17,211 nucleotides of DNA from J005 sp964613235 (GTDB taxonomy: Bacteria > Pseudomonadota > Zetaproteobacteria > Mariprofundales > Mariprofundaceae): positions 1 to 17,211 of the forward strand of contig CAZTGM010000040.1 in the NCBI GenBank assembly GCA_964613235.1, given 5' to 3'. The first letter of the stretch is position 1. The number at the start of each line of letters is the position of its first letter. Below, in pieces: positions 1 through 6,664 of this stretch. Below the pieces are notes generated by a model, which saw only the letters and a list, made by a program, of their open reading frames with translations, did no database searches and was not told the origin of the DNA. The position numbers and the translations under genes are program-made.

Positions 1-662
1 CCGCTTCGCGGACGCTTCCACTGGATGGTAGATGGATGTTTTTGAGGAGGCTCTAGATACTCACCTTTCCGCATATAGACCGTGAAATCGTTGTCCAGAT
101 AATCGTCATACAGTGTCGATGCCGGACATTGCTCACGACACCAGTGCAGCACCTCCTGCGGCTGATGGCTTTGCAGATCATGCGCGCGCAGTGTTCGTGC
201 ATCCAGCAGATTAAACGCCACGCCACGCCGGCACAGCTCAAACATCCGGACAACCACCCGCCGCATATAGGCACCTTGATCGTGCAGCTGCTCATTCAGG
301 GCGCCGGAAAGCACAACCCAGTCAAAGGACTGATCCGCAAAGTCCATATCAAACAGATCGCCCTGCAAAAAATCGCCAGCAGGATGAAGCCGGCGAGCCT
401 CGTGCAACAGGTCGGGTGACAAATCGATGCCGGTATAGGCAATCGTTCCATGCTGTCGTTCAAACCAGCCCATAAAATCACCGAAGCCGCAACCGACATC
501 CAGTACCAAATCACCTGTCCGGATACCAATCTCCGCCAGCACGGCAAAACGGACTTCCTGAATCTCGCGGGAACTCCAATACAGGGCATTTGGGTGATAG
601 CCATGCCGGGTCAGGCTGTCCCGGTGCCGGTCAATAATACGCTTGCGTTGTTCCGGTTTCAT
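1..662 (-). CDS. Class I SAM-dependent methyltransferase, partial (3' end outside window)
   Basis: Reading the minus strand from ATG at 662 gives 220 codons without a stop, so the gene continues past base 1. The first part is a Rossmann-type methyltransferase fold. Motif I is DVGCGFG (residues 55-61), the acidic end of strand 2 is in YTGIDLS (D80), and a motif-II-like strand FDWVVLSGALN lies at about 113-123. Such proteins transfer a methyl group from S-adenosylmethionine; the substrate cannot be told from sequence. No good Shine-Dalgarno precedes the ATG; the bases just upstream are TCTTGCCGC. The visible C-terminal tail after about residue 200 (EYLEPPQKHPS...) is hydrophilic and rich in Pro, Lys and Arg, and does not look like the core fold, so the true end may be close. 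It is separated from the next gene by a scar-like repeat. It reads in the same direction as its neighbour, but I see no evidence that the two are co-transcribed. Confidence 0.85.
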   Translation of the reverse strand, partial: MKPEQRKRIIDRHRDSLTRHGYHPNALYWSSREIQEVRFAVLAEIGIRTGDLVLDVGCGFGDFMGWFERQHGTIAYTGIDLSPDLLHEARRLHPAGDFLQGDLFDMDFADQSFDWVVLSGALNEQLHDQGAYMRRVVVRMFELCRRGVAFNLLDARTLRAHDLQSHQPQEVLHWCREQCPASTLYDDYLDNDFTVYMRKGEYLEPPQKHPSTIQWKRPRS

Positions 663-718
663 GCGGCAAGATTATCACAACGCATGTCAGGGTCAGACCT
701 TGTTTTGCTCATTTTGTA

Positions 719-746
719 AAAATTCCGGAGATATAGTACGTAATTA
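719..746. repeat. Short element-like scar, copy A
   Basis: The sequence AAAATTCCGGAGATATAGTA followed by CGTAATTA resembles, from memory, the conserved end sequence of IS200-like/REP-associated transposase elements (usually AATTCCGGGGACAGTATAC...). A similar stretch in the same orientation is at 1602-1623. The two share the first ten bases exactly and 16 of 22 overall, and the first four of the six differences are transitions. A GGGTCAGACCTT motif at 690-701, also often seen near such elements, lies just upstream. No transposase is present. Confidence 0.4.
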
Positions 747-793
747 ACCTTGTTACCAGATAGTTATGCGTCCTCAGAATCAGCAACCAACCA

Positions 794-1582
794 TCACAGT
801 ATTACTCCCTTTTTCGGCGGTTCTGGCATATTTTCGGCAAAGCCTTCGAAAATCGCTTCGAGCACTTCCGTCTGAGACGGTGCCTCAGGATACTCCCCCT
901 CATCCAGTCCGATCAGGCCATCCACAACGCTGTCGATCAATTCCTCCTGCCAGCGCCTGTCCTTGTTAAAGGTATGAGATGAATCGTTGCTATTAGTCAC
1001 TGTCTGACTCACATAACCCGACCAGGCCAGAAGATGCTGATGCAGATCATAGATCGTCAGCGTGGCCCCCATCTGTCGGGTGGTGGTCAGGGAAACATCG
1101 ACACGCACCTGCTCAAACTCCCCTTTTTTTCTGTCCTCTTCTGAATCGGCCACATCCGTTTCACTCTCATCGTGCAGCTGACTGACATGATCCATTTCGA
1201 TGCGGGAGAGAAGCAGATAACGTGCTGCAGGAAAGGCGCGGCGGACATGATCCACATCCTGCTCACTGATCACCCCTGTCAATCGATATCCATCCAGCAG
1301 GCGCGTGAACGATTCGTTGTCGGTCTTTTTGAGCAGAAGGCCGGGACGAATGAGCCTCAGCTCCGGTCGCTCCTCAGAAAAGACCCGGACAAGAAGATCA
1401 CCAAAGCGGATGCGTGTGATATCGTCCAGATGCTCTGTTGTTGCAACCACGCCCCCAACCACAAAATGGCTCTGCGCCACTGCTGCATAGGTAAATGAGG
1501 GATCATGCTGTACATCCACAACCGGCGTTTTACAGGCACTCAACGTCATCATTACTATCAGTATCAGAAGCAGCTTTTTCAC
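794..1582 (-). CDS. Lipoprotein of unknown function
   Basis: This encodes 262 residues from a GTG start at 1582, chosen because AGGAAGG lies about five bases upstream; starts seven and six codons further up (TTG, ATG) would put this ribosome site inside the gene. The N-terminus is a lipoprotein signal: KK, a hydrophobic run, then lipobox LSAC with Cys17, followed by KTP. The mature protein should therefore be lipid-anchored on the periplasmic side, and the +2 Lys suggests the outer membrane. The rest is mixed alpha/beta, with a strongly acidic stretch at about 140-155 (DESETDVADSEEDRKK) and a Pro-rich C-terminus. Segments such as FGDLLVRVFSEERPELRL and ARYLLLSRIEMD, then a strand-rich ATLTIYDLHQHLLAWSG region, hint at a TolB-N/CsgG-like fold, but I cannot assign a family. 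It is flanked by two element-like scars, so it may be an accessory gene. Confidence 0.75.
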   Translation of the reverse strand: MKKLLLILIVMMTLSACKTPVVDVQHDPSFTYAAVAQSHFVVGGVVATTEHLDDITRIRFGDLLVRVFSEERPELRLIRPGLLLKKTDNESFTRLLDGYRLTGVISEQDVDHVRRAFPAARYLLLSRIEMDHVSQLHDESETDVADSEEDRKKGEFEQVRVDVSLTTTRQMGATLTIYDLHQHLLAWSGYVSQTVTNSNDSSHTFNKDRRWQEELIDSVVDGLIGLDEGEYPEAPSQTEVLEAIFEGFAENMPEPPKKGVIL

Positions 1583-1601
1583 ACATTCACCTTCCTGCAT
1601 C

Positions 1602-1623
1602 AAAATTCCGGGGACACGGTATC
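1602..1623. repeat. Short element-like scar, copy B
   Basis: The sequence AAAATTCCGGGGACACGGTA followed by TC is the second, better-conserved copy of the motif at 719-740, in the same orientation. It ends about 20 bases upstream of the lipoprotein GTG start and so lies in that gene's leader or promoter. The stretch from 1624 to 1786 holds no recognisable gene: a possible inverted repeat CCATGA/TCATGG (1689-1694, 1706-1711), then the hairpins behind cbbO. Confidence 0.4.
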
Positions 1624-1751
1624 ATTGCGCCAGGTTGGTTGCTCTCCGGGTTTAACATTCGGAATCTGAGGAGTTCAGTCCCAACAAACCATGAAGAAGA
1701 GCAGCTCATGGAAAAGTTTAGCAAAAGATGATCTGCAGGTCTCGATGTTTC

Positions 1752-1786
1752 GCTGAAGTCAGTTTCAGCCTGCATAGGGAAGCAGG
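1752..1786 (-). terminator. Two small hairpins just after cbbO, possible weak terminator
   Basis: Immediately downstream of the cbbO stop on the minus strand are a hairpin CCTGC/GCAGG (1782-1786 with 1769-1773) and a second one, GCTGAA/TTCAGC (1752-1757 with 1764-1769). They sit back to back. There is no U-run after either, so intrinsic termination would be weak; they could instead stabilise the mRNA 3' end. Confidence 0.3.
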
Positions 1787-4069
1787 TTATTTCGTCAGTG
1801 AGATGAAAATTTCCGGCAATCTCTCGGGCAGGCGATCAACATGATCGATAATCGTGTACTGCTTGCCGAAGATATCCGCCACATATTCGTCGGCCCTGGG
1901 ATCAAGATTAATGCAATAGGTATAGATGCCATCCTGATCCAGCTCCTGCACAGCCTTGTGTGCATCGGCAATCAGTAACTGTTCATCCTGCACATCGATA
2001 TCGGCAGGTTCACCATCGGTCAGAATAAGCATCAGTTTTTTCTCGGCCTTTTGCGCCTTCAGATAATGCGCCGCATGCCGCATGGCCGCACCCATGCGCG
2101 TCGAATAGCCGGCCTCCATGGCAGCCAGACGTGCTTTCACTTCATCACCCCAGTGCTCAGAAAAACCCTTGAGATGATAATAACGTACATCATGGCGGGT
2201 ATTGGAGTGGAAACCGCCAATAGCAAACGGATCACCGACCTGTTCGATCGTCCAGGCCAGCAGCGAGACAGCCTCCTGCGACAATTCAAGAACAGTCTGA
2301 TTGCTGCCCGGTGCCTTCTCCTCAAGCGACAGGGAGAGATCGAGTAACAGGGTTACGGCTACATCCCGTCCATCTGCACGATGAGACATATTAATACGCG
2401 GATCGGGTGCTGCCCCACCCTTGAAATCAATCAATGAACGGATGGCTACATCCAGATCCAGTTCTGAACCCTCTTCCTGATAACGAATGCGCACCTTGTC
2501 CTGCGGTTTAAGCATATCGAGGATAGCTTTCAACCGTTTGGCCAGGGCACTGTGCTTGGCCAGCAGGTTGTCGATCTTTACCGCAGCCGAACTCGGGTGC
2601 AAAGCCTCATACACACTCACCCAGTCCGGGCGATACTGCTGTGTATTGTAGTCCCATTCATGGTAATGACGGGGAGGCAGACCATTGAGGTCTTCCTCAT
2701 TCTTCTTGCGTTTGTCGAGATGCTCAAACGTTGTTTCTTCATCATCGCCCTGTTCGATATAAATCCACAAATGACGATTATCATCGCGATAGTCCACTTC
2801 GGTATTCTCGAAATATATCTTTGGTGAAAGATCTCTCTGCTGGCGAGTGCGGGCGATAAATGACAGTCCCAGCGAGGCCATCTCCGCACTGCTCGATTCA
2901 CCCTTCTCCATCTCGGCAAAAAAGCGCTGCACGAACTCCCGCACATCCTTGTTTTCGTACTCGTAATCCGGATCAAGAATGGCACGCGAGACCATGGCAA
3001 GCCGGAGGCGGAAGATCGACACCCCCTCCTCTTCCAGCTTCAGATCTTCCTCTTTGGGAATCGGATGCAGGGCCAGAAACAGCTTCTTCAGGCCCGGATA
3101 GCGTTTGCAGGCTAGATAATCAACCCGCGAATCCTCGAATATCTCAACACCGACACGCTGAAATGGGCTCCAGTTATCCACAACCATCTTCTGACTCCAG
3201 CGCCGGTGCGCCGCCATATGCGCCAGTGCCGCGCGATAGCGGTCAATACCACGCACGCCTCGATCATCGTCATAGACATCGGGTAGACGGATGCCCATAT
3301 CATCAAAATATGGCATCGGCTTGCGTAATTCGTCAAAAGCCAGCGAGTACGGCACCAGATAATCATGATCCTGCCACAAGCTACGCAAATAAAGATCAAG
3401 CTTACGCTCGTGATCGATCAACAGCGTGCCATGACGTTCACGCTGCATAACAGCATGCGCATCGGCCGACTGAACACTGAAATAATCGATCTGTCGTTCG
3501 GGATGATTATTGTAATACTGAATACCGTATTCAACCCAGTTTTTAAAGCCTTCCAGCGACAATTCACTAAGAAGACGTGGCGCCTGCTTCAGCAATTCCG
3601 GCAGTCCCGGGCTCGGGAAAGTCGTATGGTGTCCATGCACCGAACCTGAGGTACGCAACATCATATCGCGTATGATTTCCATGTACTGCTTCAGCAATTC
3701 CCAGGACTGCAAACGGCGTGTCACCGCCGCAACACTCTGTAAAAAAGGCACCATCGCCTTGAAGTTCGTATGTGTGGACATGTAATGCGCAAATTCTCGC
3801 AGTTCATCCAGTGCTGCTTCGCCCACCAGCGAAGCCACGACCGGTGCCTCCTCAAGGTAGACCAGCAAAGGTTCGGGGCCACGCCCCATCTTGCCAAGAA
3901 AACGGGCATTTTCGATGTAGCTGGTCAGGCCCTCCTCCGTAAGCAGGGCCTTGGCCTCGGTCATGCACTCATCAAAGATTCGGTCAGCCTGGGCGAAATT
4001 ACAGCCCAGCCGCTGCCAGTACATCTCAAGTTCCATGTTTCTGGGTTGTTTGTCAGTCATCGGACTCAT
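1787..4069 (-). CDS. cbbO: CbbO, von Willebrand factor A adaptor of the RuBisCO activase
   Basis: This is a 760-residue protein. The C-terminal quarter is a VWA domain with an intact MIDAS: DLSLS at 577-581, a Thr in the YSTRMG segment at 657, and TDGEP with Asp685. The long alpha-helical N-terminal part and the acidic middle region (for example QGDDEETTFEHLDKRKKNEE) match the CbbO/NorD family. In established work CbbO binds RuBisCO through its VWA domain and recruits the CbbQ AAA+ hexamer, which removes inhibitory sugar phosphates from the active site. It starts 33 bases after the end of cbbQ, so the two are probably co-transcribed. The first ATG (4069) is used here; an ATG three codons later (4060) is equally possible, because neither has a clear Shine-Dalgarno. 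The CbbQO neighbourhood argues against NorD, the related denitrification protein. Confidence 0.93.
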   Translation of the reverse strand: MSPMTDKQPRNMELEMYWQRLGCNFAQADRIFDECMTEAKALLTEEGLTSYIENARFLGKMGRGPEPLLVYLEEAPVVASLVGEAALDELREFAHYMSTHTNFKAMVPFLQSVAAVTRRLQSWELLKQYMEIIRDMMLRTSGSVHGHHTTFPSPGLPELLKQAPRLLSELSLEGFKNWVEYGIQYYNNHPERQIDYFSVQSADAHAVMQRERHGTLLIDHERKLDLYLRSLWQDHDYLVPYSLAFDELRKPMPYFDDMGIRLPDVYDDDRGVRGIDRYRAALAHMAAHRRWSQKMVVDNWSPFQRVGVEIFEDSRVDYLACKRYPGLKKLFLALHPIPKEEDLKLEEEGVSIFRLRLAMVSRAILDPDYEYENKDVREFVQRFFAEMEKGESSSAEMASLGLSFIARTRQQRDLSPKIYFENTEVDYRDDNRHLWIYIEQGDDEETTFEHLDKRKKNEEDLNGLPPRHYHEWDYNTQQYRPDWVSVYEALHPSSAAVKIDNLLAKHSALAKRLKAILDMLKPQDKVRIRYQEEGSELDLDVAIRSLIDFKGGAAPDPRINMSHRADGRDVAVTLLLDLSLSLEEKAPGSNQTVLELSQEAVSLLAWTIEQVGDPFAIGGFHSNTRHDVRYYHLKGFSEHWGDEVKARLAAMEAGYSTRMGAAMRHAAHYLKAQKAEKKLMLILTDGEPADIDVQDEQLLIADAHKAVQELDQDGIYTYCINLDPRADEYVADIFGKQYTIIDHVDRLPERLPEIFISLTK

Positions 4070-4102
4070 TGCACCCGGACATTATACAAGATCATGGCTG
4101 AT

Positions 4103-4909
4103 TCAGCCGAATGTCGCATCAATGGCATGATCCAGCGTATCGCGGATATCGGCATCGTCGGTAATCGGACGCACCAGCGCCATACGACAAGCCGCCTTCT
4201 CCTCAACACCGCCCTTGATCAGAGCTGCCGCATAGGTCAGCAGACGGGTGGAAATACCTTCATCCAGACCATGTCCCTTGAGATTTCTGGCCGTGCCACC
4301 GATAGCCACCAGTTTGGCAGCCAGATCCGTACCGATACCGGTTTCCTTCGCCACAATATCGGTTTCCACGGAAGCATCGGGGTAATCGAACTCAAATGCC
4401 GCAAAGCGCTGCTTGGTAGACTGTTTCAGATCCTTCATCAGACTCTGATAACCCGGATTGTAGGAAATCACCAACTGGAAATCAGGATGCGCTGCCACCA
4501 GTTCGCCCTTCTTGTCCAGCGGCAACGTGCGACGATGATCAGTCAGCGGATGAATGACAACAGTTGTATCCTGACGTGCTTCCACCACCTCATCAAGATA
4601 ACAGATAGCGCCGATACGCGCAGCCGTTGTTAACGGACCATCCAGCCAGCGTGTGCCATTAGCATCCAGCAGATATCTTCCGACCAGGTCCGAAGCGGTC
4701 ATATCTTCATTACAAGCCACGGTGATCAGCGGCCTGCCGAGTTTCCACGCCATATATTCGATAAAGCGGGATTTGCCACAACCTGTCGGCCCCTTGACCA
4801 TGACCGGTAAACGCGCGGCATAGGCAGCTTCGTACAACGCCACCTCATTGCCTTGCGCCTGATAGAAAGGCTCCTCAGCAATCTTATATTGTTCCTTGTC
4901 CGTGCTCAT
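4103..4909 (-). CDS. cbbQ: CbbQ, MoxR-type AAA+ ATPase of the RuBisCO activase
   Basis: The start at 4909 gives 268 residues, the usual length for CbbQ, and has GGAGG seven bases upstream; a nine-codon longer frame from 4936 would swallow that site. Visible motifs are Walker A GPTGCGKS (40-47), Walker B ICYLDE (102-107), sensor 1 around SYNP (149-152) and a probable arginine finger in KQRF (R168). It belongs to the CbbQ/NirQ/NorQ group of MoxR ATPases. With CbbO it forms an ATP-driven remodelling complex that restores inhibited RuBisCO in the cytoplasm. Its position directly between cbbM and cbbO decides the name over NorQ. It follows the cbbM terminator, so expression may come from read-through, from its own promoter in the AT-rich gap, or from both. 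Confidence 0.95.
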   Translation of the reverse strand: MSTDKEQYKIAEEPFYQAQGNEVALYEAAYAARLPVMVKGPTGCGKSRFIEYMAWKLGRPLITVACNEDMTASDLVGRYLLDANGTRWLDGPLTTAARIGAICYLDEVVEARQDTTVVIHPLTDHRRTLPLDKKGELVAAHPDFQLVISYNPGYQSLMKDLKQSTKQRFAAFEFDYPDASVETDIVAKETGIGTDLAAKLVAIGGTARNLKGHGLDEGISTRLLTYAAALIKGGVEEKAACRMALVRPITDDADIRDTLDHAIDATFG

Positions 4910-4977
4910 CGCATTTCCTCCAGAAAACTGATGCATTGATACTAGCCACGATGCAATAATAAATCATGTTTGCATAA

Positions 4978-4983
4978 ATTATA
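4978..4983 (-). promoter_or_regulatory. Candidate -10 box for cbbQO in the AT-rich gap
   Basis: The minus strand reads TATAAT here, in a very AT-rich stretch (about 4940-5020) between the cbbM terminator and cbbQ. No convincing -35 hexamer stands 16-18 bases upstream. A leader of roughly 60 bases would follow. This is suggestive only, because AT-rich DNA yields such boxes by chance. Confidence 0.3.
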
Positions 4984-5024
4984 ATATAAATAAGATTAAC
5001 TTATGGGAACATTGGTTTATAAGA

Positions 5025-5054
5025 AAAAGGCCCTCACCGAAGTAAGGGCCTTTT
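5025..5054 (-). terminator. Intrinsic terminator after cbbM
   Basis: A perfect ten-base stem, AAAAGGCCCT (5025-5034) with AGGGCCTTTT (5045-5054), has a ten-base loop and starts 24 bases after the cbbM stop. On the minus strand it runs into TTTTTCTTAT, a proper U-tract, so it should stop cbbM transcripts. Sitting inside the cbbM-cbbQ-cbbO cluster, it probably sets a high ratio of RuBisCO to activase through partial read-through. Confidence 0.88.
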
Positions 5055-5078
5055 GATCTTCAGGGCTGAAAGCCGGAC

Positions 5079-6491
5079 TTACTTGTGTACGCCCAGCTTT
5101 TCGCGCCAACCCGGATAGAGCTTGTCAGCATCATGCGGGAAGGACTCGAACGCACGTGCAAACTCTTTGTGCGTCTTGGCGAACTCGATCGGATCTTCAC
5201 CATTCTTCCAGCACTCATAAGCCTGACCCAGAGAGATACCACCGGCAGCCGGGCTATCGATATGACCGAAAGAACCACCACCGCAGGTGTTGATCACGTT
5301 GCCATGACCCAGGTTCTCGAAGAAGCCTGGCAGACGCAGCGCGTTCATGCCGCCGGAGATGATCGGGGCGGTCGGTTTCATGCCATACCACTTCTGATTG
5401 AAGTAGTGGCCCATGCACTCATCGCGCTCCAGCATATAGGCCAGTACGGTTTCGTTGGAATGACCTTCCATCTTGCCGTAGCCCATGGTGCCGGTATGAA
5501 TACCGGAAGCACCCTGCAGGCGAGCCAGCTTCATGTAGCATAACGGATCCATGCCCATCGGCGACTTGTAGGATGTTACAGCACCATGACCGGCACGGTG
5601 GAAATGCAGGAACGTGTCCGGGAAGGCACGACGAGCCGTGGTTACACCGGCTGGACCGGTCACAAAGCCATCAATCAGGAAGGCGACATGCTTCTCATTA
5701 CCATACTTGGCAAACTCGCTCAGGATATATTCGCCACGTGCAATGCACTCGTCATGGAAATCAGCCGTCGCATTGGCCGAGAACAGCTTGGCCTGACCTG
5801 TTTCCTGCTGCGCGCGATCCATGGCTTCGGCAACCAGCGGAATCACGTCCTTCATCGGGCAGAATGGTTGGTTGGCCTGAGGCTCATCATTCTTGATGAA
5901 GTCGCCACCCAGCCAGAAGTCATAACATGCCTTGGCAAACGGTTCAGGACGCAGGCCCAGCTTCGGCTTGATAATCGTGCCGGCAATATAACCGCCATCG
6001 ACTTCCGGACGACCCAGCACTTTCCATAAGTCTTTAATGCCTGCACTTGGTCCGTCAAACTTCTTGATCATGCATTCCGGCACCATGAAATCGAGCATAC
6101 GCAGGCCGTTATGGTCGCCCATGCCCTGGTTGTTACCCAGAATCAGCGACCACATATGAGATACATTATAATGACCATCCGTCAAATTCGGATCAAACAG
6201 ATCAACAGGATAAGCGATCTTCATCAAACCGCCGCCAGTAACCGGGTCATCACCGAATGCGGTTTCATCCACTTCATATACCAGCGCGTCAACACCGCGG
6301 GTGAAATCATCAGTCGTGGAAACTTCTACGTTGGTACCGGTTGAGGATTCTGCTGCAACATGCGCAGCCACTTCCAGAAAGCCATAACCAGGGGCTGGAA
6401 TGAGTTTATAAGCAACAAGCATGTGCTTGCCACCAGCGATCAGATCCTCTTCCTTGAGGCTCAGATCAGCATAACGATTCGATTGATCCAT
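5079..6491 (-). CDS. cbbM: Form II ribulose-1,5-bisphosphate carboxylase/oxygenase (RuBisCO) large subunit
   Basis: This encodes 470 residues and starts at ATG 6491, with GGAGGG eight bases upstream. It catalyses carboxylation of ribulose bisphosphate in the Calvin cycle; form II enzymes are dimers or multimers of large subunits with no small subunit, and no cbbS is present. Key residues are all in place: catalytic Lys175 and Lys177 in IIKPKLGL, carbamylated Lys200 with metal ligands Asp202 and Glu203 in GGDFIKNDE, His298 and Arg299 in FHRAGHG, and loop-6 Lys340 in GYGKMEG. It resembles the Rhodospirillum rubrum type, with the N-terminus MDQSNRYADLSL. An in-frame extension to 6611 is open but is not part of the enzyme. 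It is the first gene of cbbMQO and is divergent from cbbR, which probably activates it. Confidence 0.98.
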   Translation of the reverse strand: MDQSNRYADLSLKEEDLIAGGKHMLVAYKLIPAPGYGFLEVAAHVAAESSTGTNVEVSTTDDFTRGVDALVYEVDETAFGDDPVTGGGLMKIAYPVDLFDPNLTDGHYNVSHMWSLILGNNQGMGDHNGLRMLDFMVPECMIKKFDGPSAGIKDLWKVLGRPEVDGGYIAGTIIKPKLGLRPEPFAKACYDFWLGGDFIKNDEPQANQPFCPMKDVIPLVAEAMDRAQQETGQAKLFSANATADFHDECIARGEYILSEFAKYGNEKHVAFLIDGFVTGPAGVTTARRAFPDTFLHFHRAGHGAVTSYKSPMGMDPLCYMKLARLQGASGIHTGTMGYGKMEGHSNETVLAYMLERDECMGHYFNQKWYGMKPTAPIISGGMNALRLPGFFENLGHGNVINTCGGGSFGHIDSPAAGGISLGQAYECWKNGEDPIEFAKTHKEFARAFESFPHDADKLYPGWREKLGVHK

Positions 6492-6552
6492 AATAAGATC
6501 CCTCCAAAATAATATGTTCGAGTAGCAGCCTGCCGGGCAGACCCCCTCCGAG

Positions 6553-6575
6553 GCAGAGGACGATATACCTCCTGC
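6553..6575 (-). promoter_or_regulatory. Hairpin in the cbbM leader enclosing an AGGAGG without a start codon
   Basis: On the minus strand, GCAG-G-AGG pairs with CCT-CTGC across an eight-base loop, giving seven pairs with one bulged G. The 5' arm contains AGGAGG, but no usable start codon follows at normal distance. It lies about 60-80 bases before the cbbM start, in a GC-rich leader unlike the AT-rich operator next to cbbR. Any regulatory role is inference. Confidence 0.25.
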
Positions 6576-6623
6576 GCCACGATGGGAAGTCTGAACGCAT
6601 GCTTCCATCATGTAAAATCAGGG

Positions 6624-6654
6624 CTTATGATGCCACTTATAAATTTGACTTATA
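6624..6654. promoter_or_regulatory. Candidate CbbR operator between cbbM and cbbR
   Basis: Three copies of CTTAT(A/G) begin at 6624, 6636 and 6649, spaced 12 and 13 bases, roughly one helical turn or slightly more. The region also contains TTAT-N10-ATAA (6625-6642) and TAA-N7-TTA (6640-6652), which fits the TNA-N7-TNA pattern known for CbbR sites. Its position, immediately before cbbR and upstream of the divergent cbbM, is where LysR-type regulators normally bind. Confidence 0.55.
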
Positions 6655-6664
6655 GGACAGCCTG

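Noticed and set aside
1495..1731. A plus-strand open frame of 78 codons over the lipoprotein leader
   Set aside because: Mostly antisense to the lipoprotein and across the scar sequence, with no ribosome site or motif.
4096..4108. Palindrome GGCTGA-T-TCAGCC across the cbbQ stop
   Set aside because: The one-base centre cannot form a stable long hairpin, there is no U-run, and the site is partly coding; chance is enough.
3770..4633. A 287-codon plus-strand frame across the cbbO/cbbQ junction
   Set aside because: It is antisense to two well-supported genes and has no recognisable motif.
6492..6611. A 40-codon in-frame extension of cbbM
   Set aside because: It lacks similarity to form II RuBisCO N-termini, and a strong GGAGGG stands at the right distance before ATG 6491.
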